64,000 nt of DNA from Erodium maritimum (GCA_963921825.1 OY997592.1:32281730-32345729), one strand, 5' to 3'. Shown: positions 46,668-59,039, counted from the first letter of the stretch. Numbers and translations are program-made. Notes: generated by a model from the letters alone, not told the origin.

Positions 46668-47640
46668 TTCTTTTACTTTCTGCTGAAGAAATTTAGGAAA
46701 TGGCGACTAGATAAACATGTAGAGTTCAAATTCATAGTAAAAAACTCATATATAGCTTTCTCATTACCATTATTAAAGAGAACTTTCTTCAGAAGCTTAG
46801 AGGGATACAGAGAGAAAGGTTTGGTTTATTTTGAAATTTCAGAAGTGAAGCGAGCAATGGGGAGAACTGGGGGCAGGAAAGTCATATATACCATTCACTT
46901 CACCAAACCCTATCAGTCAATCACACGATTATTTCATGCGATCCATTCTCTCTACAATCTCTGCCAGCGGAGGGGCAAATTATTGAAAGGGTCTTCTTTT
47001 TGTAAGTGTCATTTATGTAGCCTTAGATTTTTATCTCTCACCAAACTAGCCACCTCTTTAATGAAAGTTTCTTAATTCCAACTTTACCCTTTTGACTATT
47101 ATTTTTTTTTTAAATAAAAAGGAAATGAGAAAAAAGAGCTGGTGCTGGTCAAGTCAACGTGCCATATGGCGCGCTCTGGCTCGCTCCTTCATTTTTAATG
47201 TTATTTTCACTATTTCGCTCATATCTACTCCTGTTTAGCTCCGATTTGTTTCGTTCTTTCGTCAATAATTTTCTTTTTTCGCGACCTACAAAACAAGACC
47301 AGTCATTAATATATTTGAACGAGGTTATGCGCAGTTACTACTAAACGCTAAAAATATAAAAAAACACAAACTAGGTAAAAATATAGAGGGAAATGGTCAA
47401 ATTAACTAGGACACAATTACGCTCATCAGACATCATCCAAGTCACCTCCATTTTAGTCTTCCCGCCAAAAAGTACATGTCGTAAATTAATTGATGAAGCC
47501 GCAATTATAAATTGGACCAACAATCTCCACTTAAAATCACTAAAAATATCAATTTGTTGATTCGTCGAGCTATTGAATTACTTATTTTGAACTACATTTG
47601 AACATCAATGTCGTGATTTTGTGTTCTTAAGATTATATTT
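46668..47640. other. Spacer with a MULE-terminus-like block
   Basis: No gene is supported. The block at about 46990-47080 (CTTTTTGTAAGTGTCATTTA, then CTCTCACCAAACTAGCCACC) matches the right end of MULE 1 read inwards (TTGTAAGTGTCACTTATGTA, ATCTCTAACCAAAGTAGCCC). A second, decayed MULE of that family therefore probably ends here, with its body to the right, overwritten by other elements. Confidence 0.5.
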
Positions 47641-47789
47641 AGTTATTGTCCGTCTCCCGGATCTGATAAGAGAGGTAGCTAGATTTGAATGGCGATCTGA
47701 GATCTTCTCATTCCATCTAGGTGCCGATCAGAGCCAGAAGTGGTCGTAGAGCAGGAACCAGTTCCTATAACAAATCCTGAAGGTCCAAG

Positions 47790-49380
47790 GCGATGTGGAG
47801 GGATCAATCACCACCTCTAAGATATGGTTATTTTGTGTCTGGAAGGGACGGTGAGCTCATGGTGGATCATACGGATCTAGTCACCTTTCAGGAAGCCATG
47901 GATGGGCCCGACTTTGAGTTATGGCTAGGAGCCATGAGAGAAGAAATGCAGTCTATGTCGGACAACCAACTCTAGGAACTGGTTGATCTCATCGATGGTG
48001 TGAGGACCATTGGATGCAAATGGATCTTCAAGGTGAAGATGGACATGGACGGAAACCCTCGGACATACAAGGCCCAACTGGTTGCAAAAGGTTATAGGAA
48101 GATCCAAGGGATTAAATATGAGGAAACCTTCTCACCAGTGGCCATGGTAAAAATTTATCCAGATTCTTTTGACATAGTCTCGTATCTTGATTACGAGATA
48201 TGGCAAGTGGATGTCAAAACCGCTTTTAAACGGGAATTTGACTGAGGACGTTTGAATGTCTCAGACCAAAGGTTTTGACGATCCGAAGAATTAAGGGATA
48301 GATTTATAAGTTGTTAAAATCCATTTGTGGATTGAAACAAGCTTCATGGAGTTGGAACCTTCATTTTGATGAAGCGGTAATTAGATTTGGCTTCATCAAG
48401 ACCGAGGATGACCCTTGTGTTTGTAAGAAGTCATGTGGGAGAAAGATTGCCTTTCTGGTGCTCATTGGAGACGACATCCCAACTTTACTCGAAACTAAAG
48501 GCTTGGTTGAGGAAGGGTTTTCGCAATATAGGACTTAGGCGATGCTCCTTATATCTTAGGGATTAAGATATATAGAGATCGCGCGAAGAGAGTCTTGGGA
48601 TTAAGTTAGAGCACCTATGTGAACAAGGCATTGAGTGAGTTCTCAATGCTCGATTCAAAGAAAGGATTCTTACCCGCTCATCATGGCGTTCATTTCAGCA
48701 AGACTCGGTGTCCTAAAACACCTGATGAGCTGAAAAGGATGATACGAATCCCATGCCCCCCGGGGGGCAGGATCGATCATATATGCCATGACACATACGA
48801 GACCGGACGTCTCGTATGCCTTGTGTTGTACCAGTAAAAATCAGTCTAACCCTTGGGGAAAGATGATGGTGAACTAGTCGTGGAAGGATAAGTAGACGCT
48901 AGTTTTTCAGATAGATCCATATGACTTTAGAAGTTAGTCAAGACATATGTTTACGCTGAATGGCGAAGCTTTTAGCTGGGAGAGCATAAAGCAAGCTATC
49001 ATTACCGAATCTACGATAGAGGCCGAGTACATGGTTGCTGTAGAGGCAGCAAAGGAGGCTATGTGGAGTTGGAAATACACGGCAGGGTTGGTGTAATTAA
49101 AAACCCATCTAACTCGGTGAATCTATTTTGCAACAACACAAGGGCCATTACGCAAGCTAACAGCCCAGATCACATAACAAATCCAAACATGTACGGCGGC
49201 ATATCCACCTCATCAGAGAAATACCTGAACCGAGGTGAAGTGAAGATCACCTATATTGCAACTGATGATAACATAGCCAATCTGTTGACTAAAGGCATTC
49301 TCGTTGTCAGATCATGTTTGACATGTAAAGTCAATGGGAATGTATTGGAATTTAGATTGGAACTAGGGCAAGTGAGAGAT
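47790..49380 (+). pseudogene. copia 2 reverse transcriptase-RNase H remnant
   Basis: Plus-strand copia pol sequence: FQEAMDGPDFELWLGAM, then GCKWIFKVKMDMDGNPRTYK and YEETFSPVAMV (reverse transcriptase), RNase H with TESTIEAEYMV and ATDDNIANLLTKGI at its end. A short purine tract (GTGAGAGAT) precedes the LTR at 49381. It differs from copia 1 in sequence and strand. Broken many times; fossil. Its left boundary is not defined. Confidence 0.85.
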
Positions 49381-49442
49381 TGTTAGTCTTAATGCCCGTA
49401 GTTCAATCATAAATATCCATATATATATATATATATATATAT

Positions 49443-50740
49443 AGGAGAACAATCAGGTGCGAACCATGAGTTACGGTGCGAACATGCGAACTCAACCAGA
49501 TTGCGCCATGTGTCGCGCTCAGAAAATGCCCCCCTTTTTTATAATCAAGTTTATTAATTCGATTTTTCCCGTTTCGTTTCAACTCCGATTTCAATTTTTC
49601 TTGCACCAATATTCTTATTTTTTCAAGAGCTTTCTAACAAGTAGTGGATTGCATATATTTTGATGTGTTTTTGAATAAGTGTGTGGATGTGTGAATATGA
49701 GTGCGAAAAGTGTGATGTGTTTTGCAAATGTAATGTATATGGTTTGCAGATTTAGTGTATATGGTTTGCGGATTTAGTGTATATGGTTTGCGAATTTAGT
49801 GTGTTTTGCAAATTTAGTGTATATGGTTTGCGGATTTAGTGTATATGGTTTGCGGATTTAGTGTATATGGTTTGCGAATTTAGTGTATATGGTTTGCAAA
49901 TTTAGTGAATAGAGACATTTTGCTCTATTCTCATCTAATCGAGTCAAGGCATGGAAGTTCTTTGCTGGTATGTTGGGAGCATTTTTCAAACAAATAAATG
50001 CACTGAACATCAAGAAGATGAAGATATTACAAATCAGCATAATATAGTATATATATTTATATATGGTATTTAGACAATTAATATGATGATTTAAGTAACT
50101 GACTTGGTGTTACAGGGGTTGCCAACTACAAACACTTTGACATTTGAAGATGCAACAGCATTGAGAGCACTGAATCAATAAAGATACAATTTTGAGCAAC
50201 ACACATATAATATATATATGGACACACTATGAATAACACTAAATTCACAAACCATATACACTAAATTCGCAAACCATATACACTAAATCCGCAAACCATA
50301 TACACTAAATCCGCAAACCATATACACTAAATCCGCAAACCATATACACTAAATTTGCAAAACACACTAAATTCGCAAACCATATACACTAAATTCGCAA
50401 ACCATATACACTAAATCCGTAAACCATATAACTAAATCCGCAAACCATATACACTAGATTTGCAAAACACATCACACTTTTTCGCACTCATATTCACACA
50501 TCCACACACGTATTCAAAAACACATCAAAATATATGCAATCCACTATTTGTTAGAAAGCTCTTGAAAAAATAAGAATATTGGTGCAAAAAAAAAATTAAA
50601 TCGAAGTTGAAACGAAGCGGGAAAAATTAAATTAATAAACTTGGTGGGAAAAAAAAGATGAGCATTTCTAAGCGCGACACGTGTCATGTTGTTGTTGAGT
50701 TCGCATGTTCGCATTTTAAAAGGGGTTCACACCTGATTGA
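49443..50740. mobile_element. Foldback MITE D in the copia 2 LTR
   Basis: The left end AGGAGAACAATCAGGTGCGAA and the right end (GGTTCACACCTGATTG) are inverted, with TGCGAACATGCGAACTCAAC inside on both sides. The core holds about seven units with TTTAGTGTATATGGTTTGC (49735-49915) and about nine inverted units (50240-50465). About 50055-50180 is a unique spacer. No coding capacity. Confidence 0.7.
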
Positions 50741-50988
50741 GGTACAAACTTGTATCTTTCGTCAGAACGTAGAACTATCAATCTGGGCCCTTGGATCGTA
50801 GAATTATTGGCCCAGATTTAATGCATATCTTTTAATATCTTTTTAATTAATGCATATCTTGTAATTGATTTCGTAATCAATCACCACCACCCCCCCTGAA
50901 TTTCGGTGGCCATCCGATCTGGATAATCAATGGCTCATATTAGTTCTACGTTTTGACCCGAAATAGGGTTTGTACTTGATTGTTCCCC
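50741..50988. mobile_element. Short MITE E, fused to MITE D
   Basis: The left part AGGTACAAACTTGTATC and right end (inverted GGGGAACAATCAAGTACAA) flank GTCAGAACGTAGAACTA-type subterminal repeats, as in MITE A. Its first bases seem to be shared with or replaced by the end of MITE D. TA run on the right. Confidence 0.6.
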
Positions 50989-51001
50989 TATATATATATA
51001 T

Positions 51002-51532
51002 AGTTGGTATCAGGTATAAACCACCCCTTATTGTGCAAACTACGAACTAATCTGAGCCATAGGATCCCCCCAAAGTGATGTCAGTAGAGCGCACCAGATA
51101 CTGACACGTGGACAATAAATATATAAAACACTGCACCTTATTGTGCAAACTACGAACTCACCAGGTGCTGACACGTGGGCGTGCGCGCACAGTAGTGATA
51201 GTTTGCATAGCACGGTGCTGATAGTTAGCACAAAAAGTGTTGATAGTTAGCACAAAAAGTGCTGATAGTTAGCACAAAAAGTGCTGATAGTTTGCATTTG
51301 TATTAAACTATCAGCACCATGCTTGTAAACGATCAACACCCCCGCACGCGCGCGTGGTCAACACGGGTAGAGGCGCGCGCATGCGCGTGGTCAACACGGG
51401 TAGAGGCGCGCGCGCGAAGTGGCCAGGTGTCAGCATCGCGCGCGCTCTGATGATGTCACTTTGACCGCATCCTGTGGCTTAGATTGGTTTGTAGTTTGCA
51501 CGATAAGGGTGGTTTTTACTGGATAGCTACCC
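51002..51532. mobile_element. Foldback MITE F (family of MITE B)
   Basis: Ends AGTTGGTATCAGGTATAAAC and inverted AGGGTAGCTATCCAGTAAAA, continuing into TTGTGCAAACTACGAAC. It contains tandem AAAAAGTGCTGATAGTTAGC units, CGCGCGC stretches, and a second internal copy of its own left end at about 51130. TA runs on both sides. Confidence 0.7.
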
Positions 51533-51549
51533 TACATATATATATATAT

Positions 51550-52006
51550 AGGACTGGTATCAAGTACAAACAAGGGCTTATTGTGCAAACTAAGAACGCA
51601 CGAGAGCCATAGGATCCGCCTAAAGTGATGTCAGCAGAGAGCCCCAGATGCTGACACGTGGACAATTATATATAAAAACACTGCACCTTATTGTGCAAAC
51701 TACGAATGCACCAGATGCTGACACGTGGGCGCGCGTTGCTGGTGCGCGCGCTCACAGTGCTGATAGTTTACATAGCACAATGTTGATAGTTTAGTACAAA
51801 TGTGCTTATAAGCAACCTATCAGCACATTTTGTACAAAACTATCAGCACTGTGCTATGTCAACTATTAGCACTGTGTGCGCGCACCAGCAGCGCGCGCGT
51901 CCACGTGTCAGCATCTGGGGCGCTCTGTTGACGTCAATTTGACCACATCCTGTGGCTCTGGTGCGTTCGTAGTTTGCACAATAAGAGGCGTTTGTACTGG
52001 ATAACT
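51550..52006. mobile_element. Foldback MITE G (family of MITE B)
   Basis: Ends AGGACTGGTATCAAGTACAA and inverted TAGTTATCCAGTACAAACGC, with TTGTGCAAACTAAGAACGCA-like subterminal repeats. The centre is a palindrome around ACTATCAGCACTGTGC flanked by GCGCGC stretches. As in MITE F, a second copy of the left end occurs at about 51685. TA run on the right. Confidence 0.7.
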
Positions 52007-52010
52007 ATAT

Positions 52011-53574
52011 ATATATATATATCATTAGCAATAAAATTAAAGCGACTTTATATTACGTATGTGTTGGAGTAATATATCGATGTGTGTTCTGATCTATGCC
52101 CACCATGCGAATAGCTCCATAGATCAAGATGGATCACACTCGATGGGTCCCTAGTCAACAAATCTTCACTAGAAGCGACTAGTATGAAAGATGGCTCTTT
52201 ATGGCTTACGTTTTTTTAGTCATTGGAATGAGATTCCGGAGTCTGATCATAGGTATCATGTGGGACATGATATAAGACGACCCGATATGAATATGTTCCA
52301 TAGATCAAGTCATGAATATAGTCATTATCGTAGCTTGTCATGTATCCTTAGACCAATGAGTATTTGTGATTACTATGCAATAAACAACTGAGTTTAACCT
52401 GAGCCCAACGTTGCCTGTGAAAAGGTTTCATGGGTCGTGGTTGCATGGGCCTCTTGGAAAATGGCCCGTGTCCATTCCCAACGAGCTACTGTGGCGTGCT
52501 CATCGCCTCCAAGACTTTCATACCGGAAATGTCCAACATTATCCGATGTGATCAATCTCAAGACTCCAAGCCTTGTCTCGATCCGTAAAGTCCTATTCAC
52601 TTACAGGCACATGACCCAAAACCCAGTTTTGGTCATGTCCCGAGACAACTCCCTTTTGGCCATTCTCCATAAATGTGTCAATGAGTTTCACCCTCCGGTG
52701 TGACCCTTAGGTTTATGCATGTCAATAGATCAACGTAAAATCCCATTTTACTTGATCCTATTTAAGTGGCAACTAACGAGACTTTAGTATTGTCTGACAC
52801 TGCATAACGAATCAACCCTGTCGATTCTAACCTTTCCGTCGTCCTTGTCATTATCCTTTTACCTCCGATATCTTGATTGAGATAAGGCATAGAGTCGTCA
52901 TCCTTATTATTCTCAATCACTGTTCCTTGATATGTGAGATGACTGAATATATGATACCTAGTATCATGTGCATGTCTATGCTATTCTTTCAGTCACTCTC
53001 AATCAAGTGGCCGAGAACCGATATATTTCCTATACCGTAGTATGAGGGATAAATTCCTTAGCCGTCTTTCGTGTCAGTCATGCAGTCCGTCCCCAAGCCA
53101 ATCATGGCCGTTATGGAAGCCCTGTTACAGACAACGTTAGGCTCAGGTCAAACTCAGTTGTTTACAGCATAGCGATCACAAAGACTCCTTGGTCTCAGGA
53201 TACATGACAAGCTAAAACAATGAATATGTTCATGACTTGATCTACGACACATATTCATGTCGGGTCGCCAATATCATGTCCCACATGATATCTATGATCA
53301 GAATCCGGAATCCCATTCCAATGACTAACAGAATGTAAGCCATAAAGAGCCATATTTCATACTAGTCGCTTCTAGTGAAGCTTTGTTGACTAGGGACCCA
53401 TCGAGTGTGATCTATCTTGATCTATGGTTCTATTCGCATTGTGGGCATAAATCAGAGCACACATAGATATATTACTCCAACACATAAGTAATATAAAGTC
53501 GTTTTAATTTTATTGCTAACGATGATATATACATTTGGACATTTAGGATTGAACTACGGGCACTAAGACTAACA
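52011..53574. repeat. Large inverted repeat formed by two copia LTR arms
   Basis: Arms of about 420 bp, 52011-52430 and about 53145-53520, pair with few mismatches (GGGACCCATCGAGTGTGATC in the right arm against GATCACACTCGATGGGTCCC in the left). The outer 60 bp of the pairing continue at 49381-49440, beyond the MITE chain. Confidence 0.8.
52433..53574 (-). mobile_element. Inverted copia 2-family LTR
   Basis: On the minus strand from 53574 it starts TGTTAGTCTTAGTGCCCG like the copia 2 LTR but in the opposite direction. It runs to about 52433, where it meets the plus-oriented partial LTR. A purine tract (GGTGGGTGGGAGG, minus strand) lies just outside 53574, as at a polypurine tract before a 3' LTR. 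No minus-strand copia coding region follows to the right. Confidence 0.7.
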
Positions 53575-53611
53575 CCTCCCACCCACAACTCAATGAAGTC
53601 ATCCCTCCCAA

Positions 53612-55271
53612 CCATGACCCCTGACAATTGTGCTCCTCCTACGTCGGTTTCTTCCATGATAGATCAAACCATGGTGGTCAGCACCGACATGGTTCTCCAA
53701 GGGACGCCTCCGCTAGCATCTATAGCCAGGAAAATCTCAACCGGTGGACCTTCGAGCCCCTTTTCCACTTGATGGCAAGTCCGCTAGGTACTATGGCCTC
53801 CCTTCTAAGATCCGTCCTCGCTAGAGACAATCGAACTAGGTCCCGAGTGAAACTCCAATATGCAGCCACGGTATGAACATCCTTGCCTTGTTGGGACTGC
53901 CGATATTGACCACCACCAGACCGAGACTCTCCGGGACATCGCTCTCTTCAATCATTCAAGAAAATCCAGGAGATTCTCCCCGGTATGGTGCATCGCCACC
54001 AATCGAGGAAAATCCGGATGATGAGGATGACGTCGTTGTTGTCCCAATTAAGGCCATTTTGGCAAAGATAGATGGTCGCTACCGTCACTCATTGGCCGAC
54101 CGGATCGTGGGAGATGCCAGCTACAACATCAATTCTCTCTATGGTCTCATGATTTGGAATTCGAAAGTCCGGGGATTAGCAGTTTAATGCATTACAAATG
54201 AGGTTGTGGTCTTTCATTTTTTATCGAGCTCATCCATTGAGGATATTCGTCAACGGGGACCGTGGAACTTCAGTGGTTATCTAGTGCAGCTCGTACCTCT
54301 CCTACCGTGCATGCAACCGAGCAAGATCCTATTCCGATTCATGGAGATCAGAGACCGAGCCTTCAATGTCCAGGGAGATGCAAGAATTGCTCCAATCAGA
54401 TCCATCTTGGAAAATGCCCTAGGCACGAAGCTAACTTCTTCCCTTGTACTGTGGTTCCAGGTGAGTATTGATGTGGACAGGCCTTGCGTCGAAAAATCCG
54501 ACTAATTTTCCTGGGTCACGTGAACTCCACCACGGTTTTTCTGTAATACGAGTGACTCCCGAGTTTTTGTACTCGGTGTGGTCGGCTCAATCATCGGATA
54601 GAAAATGTCAGGCACACATCCAAGGCCTTGGCCAAGAGGGAGGCCAGGTTTGCTGACTCGTTGCGAGTACAAATAGGCTTTGATGTGGACCGATTTCTTC
54701 GTACGGAGTGCGGGGGCACCTAAGGCACTGCGGGTGCTCCCGGTCGATGAGATCCTTACTTCGTTATCTCTAGAGTCGGTTAAGGATACTTGGGGTGGAA
54801 ATGGGATCTCCCTACTTCCGCCCCCAGGATTCTTGATGCTCGAGAAGGGGAAATGAGGACAGTTCGAAAACCTGTGATTTGGATAAGGAATGACCTGAGA
54901 GGGCAATTCCAAAAACTCAGTGGACGCATCTAGAATCGTTAGAAGGGCTCCCGAGGATCACAAAGATTTTCTACCTGGTTAACGTTTCCGAGGATGAGGG
55001 CTATCAATTTTTTGCAGGATCAGTGACAAAGAAGCTGCCTAGCATGAGGAAGCTGAAAGAACCTCGTGCACAAATGGAGGGTCTAGGACCGATGCGAACA
55101 AAGGCGCTGAAGGCCAAGGGTAAGAGAAAGACGGGACAATGCTATACCCATACCACACAGCAGAAGAGGGCACTGGACCTTTCAGGCATTTGTACCCGTC
55201 AACTAGTGGATGAAGAGGACAACGATGAACAGCAGGCGAGGGCTGTCAAACAGCCCCGCCAGGACAATTGA
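53612..55271 (+). pseudogene. LINE ORF1 remnant (DUF4283-like plus zinc knuckle)
   Basis: A plus-strand remnant spread over three frames. It has an N-terminal low-complexity part (from about 53619), then DADRIVG-type sequence and VVFHFLSSSSIEDIRQRGPW (about 54200-54270), the core of DUF4283 as found in plant LINE ORF1 proteins, then a zinc-knuckle region (FCTRCGRLNHR, about 54570) in another frame, and a basic tail (KKLPSMRKLKEPRAQ, KRALDLSG) to 55271. Frameshifts lie near 54190 and 54500, among others, with stops. No endonuclease or reverse transcriptase follows, so ORF2 is missing. In LINEs this protein binds the element RNA. Confidence 0.6.
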
Positions 55272-55719
55272 GTAGATCCCAGGAGGTGGGAAGGGGGTGT
55301 TGTGGGCCTCCTCCCCAAGGCCCGGGACAAGTGGTGCTTGATCATCCCAAAGAAATCATGGAAGCATTGGAAGTTTATATATGTTTCTATCGTTTTTATA
55401 ATGTGGTGATTTTATTTTGTTGGACTTTGTTAATTGTTGTTTCTTTTTTTATTGGCGTTGGGATGGTAGAACGATGTTTCTATTTGTTCTTATCTGAGAT
55501 GTAAATTAAACTTTTTCTAAAAGTCCACACCACATGTATGCATATTAACTTCGTTGGCGTTTCTGAAAAAATCTCAATTGGAAAAAAGTTAATTCAATTG
55601 AACCGACCATAGACAAATGGTACATGTTCTAACTAGGGTTCAAGGAGCAATTGGTATCAGTCAGGATATGTGGGGCTTGACTCTGCTTTAGAACATAACG
55701 AAGTGAATCGAAAAGCAAA
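55272..55719 (+). other. Leader and upstream region of the methyltransferase gene
   Basis: Left part (to about 55500) is the tail of the LINE remnant or unknown sequence. The right part, about 55500-55719, is probably the promoter and leader of the methyltransferase gene. No clear TATA box is seen close to the ATG. Confidence 0.4.
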
Positions 55720-56596
55720 ATGGAAGATACACAAAATCTCGCAGAATCGCGGAAGAGAATCGTAGGTCAGTCGAGTGTTCTCGCTTACCAAGATCCTAAA
55801 TACTGGTACTACAGATTAAAAAAAATCCTTTTTTTAATTCGCAGGTCCAATCTTCGTTTTGATTTTGGATTCGTTGTCTGGTTCAGGGACGAGAGGTTTT
55901 CAAGCGAGGAGCATTACGAGTGGCTCAAAGACCACTCTCATTTTCGCCATCTTCTTCAACCCCATTTCCACAGCAAATCCTCTGTATTTTTCTCCTCTCT
56001 CAACCCCCAATTCCATATCTGCTGGTTTGATTTATTTTATGCTCATTTTGGTTCATTGTGTTTTATGTTTATCTCTCTGACCCACAATTTTTTTTTTCTG
56101 TATTGGGAACCCAATATTTATTTGTGCTTTTTGGGTTGTGTTGTGGGTATGTCTCTGTCTATGTGAATTTATGTTTAGTGCTCAAAACTAGCAAATGGGT
56201 TATCTAGAAATCTATGTCCACACTTATAGATTTGTGTAGCTGTGCATATGGCAGATAATATGGAAAAAACATAGTGTGTAGTGTAGGTTATTAGTATTTT
56301 GTGGTTTTTGTTTTTGAGTCAAGGTCTGGATGCCAATAATGGCGGCAGAGGATATACTTGAATGTCTAAGTCAACTTGAAGGGGCACATTGTTGAAGAGC
56401 ATCTTGTAATCGCTCATTCTGTGTGTCTAAGTTAACTTCAAAGGATGGGTGAAGAGCATCTTGTAGTTGCTCATTCTTTTGCATTAAAACCCGGCTTAGT
56501 ATTGGAGAGCACCCCAATTGCAAAACACATTATGCTGTGCCAGTTCTTGTGATATGCACCATCCAAAATTTGATGGCTGGAATGATCAATTTTATA

Positions 56597-56869
56597 GGGG
56601 TAACTTTGGTAACACACTTTCGATGACATTTGATTCTCAAAAATACACTGTATAGGTGAGGGGTTGTGAGTAACACATTGTCATCTTTCGTTATTCATCA
56701 CCAACCCATTGAAAAGGGATATTGTGTTCTTGATAAAACCATCATCTATACAATGTGAATGTGGGTTTTTTGATGAATAACAAAAGACGACAATGTGTTA
56801 CTGATAACCCTTCTCCTATGGAGGTTCCTAAAACTCAAAGGTCGTCAAGGGTGTAAATAACGTTTTCCC
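56597..56869. mobile_element. MITE in intron 2 (family GGGTAACTTT)
   Basis: Ends GGGGTAACTTTGGTAACAC and inverted GGGAAAACGTTATTTACACC, with inner repeats ACATTGTCATCTTTCGTTA / TAACAAAAGACGACAATGT. Same family as 57588-57907. No clear target duplication. Confidence 0.7.
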
Positions 56870-56876
56870 TAACTAA

Positions 56877-57091
56877 GAGCATTTCCAATGCATCAGTCTT
56901 TGGTTGGATGATAAAGCTTGGCTAATTGCAAATTTTCAGTTTCTCTCCGCTGAATTAACCAAGATATTAGTCAAGCTATCACAATGTAATTAGCCCATAC
57001 TTGGCTAATTCAAATTTTTCTTCCAAATTTTCGGCTTCTCTCTCCTCAAAGTTTCATTAAGCCGAGCTTCAGTCTTCCATTAGAGATGCTC
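56877..57091. mobile_element. Tourist-like MITE in intron 2
   Basis: 215 bp, ends GAGCATTTCCAATGCAT and inverted GAGCATCTCTAATGGA, flanked by TAA at 56874-56876 and 57092-57094. This is the target duplication expected for PIF/Harbinger MITEs. Confidence 0.8.
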
Positions 57092-57587
57092 TAATAAGCA
57101 TGTAGGGACTTATTCAATGAGTTAAATGTGGGTGACTGACATAGAGCCCTTATTTATGGCTCCAAGATGTTTCAATGGCTGCCTCAGGTTATTCATTACA
57201 TTAATTAAATGATAGTTATGTTATTGTAGATTTGGTTTGTACCGCATATTCTTGAGCTAGTCTTACAAAATGTATGGGCAACTTTGATACACCATGCTAA
57301 ACATTTTGGGTTTCATATTCTTTTCGATGTTTACTTTTTTTCTTTCTACAATGGTGGTACTGATATGTTTGCTGTGTAATGAAGGTATTGTAGCTTGGGT
57401 GTGGGAACTCACAACTGAGTGATGAATTGTATAAAAGTGGGATTACTCAGATAACATGCACTGATTTGTCACCCGTAGCAGTGCAGAGTATGCAAAAACG
57501 ATTTTTATCCAAGGGATATAAAGGTTCGTTTTTTCATGCAAGAAAGATGTACCGTTATGACCTGTTTATCTGTCTGTATACTGTAAA

Positions 57588-57907
57588 GGGTAACTTTATT
57601 AATACACTTTCGGCAACCTTTGATTCTCAAATACTCCTGTAAAGGTTAGGGGTTATCAATCACTCACTATCACCTTTCGTTATTCATCAAAAAACCATGG
57701 ATTCCGCTCATTTTATTTCAAAAAACCATTATTGATGTATGAGAAAGATGACATCTTGTTCCTGATAAAGCCATCACCTATTAAGTGTGAATCCATGGGT
57801 TTTTGATGAATAACGAAAGCTGACGGGGTGTTACTGATAACTCCCCACCTTTAGGGGGTATTTTTTAGAATCAAAGGTCGTCGAGGGGGTGTAAATAATT
57901 TTTTCCC
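57588..57907. mobile_element. MITE in intron 3 (family GGGTAACTTT)
   Basis: 320 bp, ends GGGTAACTTTATTAATACAC and inverted GGGAAAAAATTATTTACACC. Flanking 9-mers TACTGTAAA (57579-57587) and TACTTGAAA (57908-57916) match at 7 of 9 positions, in line with a MULE-type duplication. It has two inner copies of the sequence CCATGGATTC / GAATCCATGG in opposite directions. Confidence 0.7.
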
Positions 57908-58612
57908 TACTTGAAATTCACAATGTGATTTGGTGATTATGAATCTTATCTTCCGCCATTTTTGTATTTTCTATATAGATAGTGGCCTTGATGAGTTGCA
58001 TGGCATGAGGTAGCCTTTCCCAATCTCATCCTTACATGTTGATCTTTTAGCCTTTCCTTCATAAATGGATGGAGTATCACCTGACTACCAAGACTTCAAT
58101 CAAAATTTGATAATCGATAATTTTGATTAGCTTAGGTAAATCATTATTAGTTGATCGACTAGTGGAACACACTCCCTTAGGTTCAAAGAGAATAAAATTG
58201 AGGATGTAAATTTTTCGCATTTTTTGTTAATTAAAATTTCAGGGGCAAAAACATCATTTTGTAACAAATTAATACAATATGCAACAAAGATACAAGTTCA
58301 AGACTCTTTTTGCCATTACCAAAGAACAAGGCGACTAATATAAGAATCTCGTGATGCCCTAAAAATACACCGAAACTAGCAAACTAAAATGAATTCAATA
58401 TGCTCAAATTTTTTTTTGTTAATGTAATATGTGTTAGTTATATCCTTTCATTACTCTCATTTTTCTTGTTACCTTTATCATCAGATATTAAAGTATTGGA
58501 AGCTGACATGCTCGACTTGCCCTTTAGCGATGAGTGTTTTGACGTTGTCATCAAGAAAGGAACCATGGTAAACAAAAACCCTAAACACTCTTCTTAACTG
58601 TAATGGTATCTA

Positions 58613-59039
58613 GGGATTATTGCAAAATGGTACCCTACGGTATTCACTTTTTGCAACTTGAAGCCCTCTTCTTAGATAATTGCAAGAAGTACTCTGAACT
58701 TGTCTTTTTGTTGCATTTTGTATATATTTGTAAAAAATGTCAATTTTAACCTTGGAAATTTAAATTTTAAGAAAAATAATTAAAAAAAAAAAACAAAATT
58801 TCACCTCCCTTAAATCTTTTACTCTTTTATGGTACAAAGAGGAACAAAATTCAGGGATATAAGTTTGTTTTGTACTTGTTATTTTTAAATCTAAGTTGTA
58901 AGGGTAAAATTGTCATATTTATACAAATTGCAACAAAAAGATAAGTTCAGTTTTTGTTTTTGAAATTATCAAAGAAGAGGGAAATAAAAGCAAGCTGCAA
59001 AAAGGGAATGCTTAAGGGTACTTTTTTTACAGCTATCCC
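58613..59039. mobile_element. MULE-type MITE in intron 4
   Basis: 427 bp, ends GGGATTATTGCAAAATGGTA and inverted GGGATAGCTGTAAAAAAAGT. Flanking 9-mers TGGTATCTA and TAATATCTA match at 7 of 9. Same family as 59467-59872 and the fragment at 38.6 kb. Confidence 0.75.

Larger units (their letters stand above)
49381..52432 (+). mobile_element. copia 2 3' LTR (partial), loaded with MITEs
   Basis: The LTR starts TGTTAGTCTTAATGCCCG at 49381, reaches a TA microsatellite at about 49420, and resumes after the MITE chain at about 52010 (ATCATTAGCAATAAAATTAA). It continues to about 52432, where it meets an inverted copy of itself. The primary LTR material is therefore only about 480 bp here. Confidence 0.75.

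Noticed and set aside
49735-50465. Regularly spaced short repeats that recall a CRISPR array.
   Set aside because: Units are contiguous with no unique spacers, are mirrored in the other half of a foldback MITE, and this is plant nuclear DNA.
54502-54912. A 136-codon minus-strand ORF.
   Set aside because: It lies opposite the zinc-knuckle region of the LINE ORF1 remnant and has no motif.
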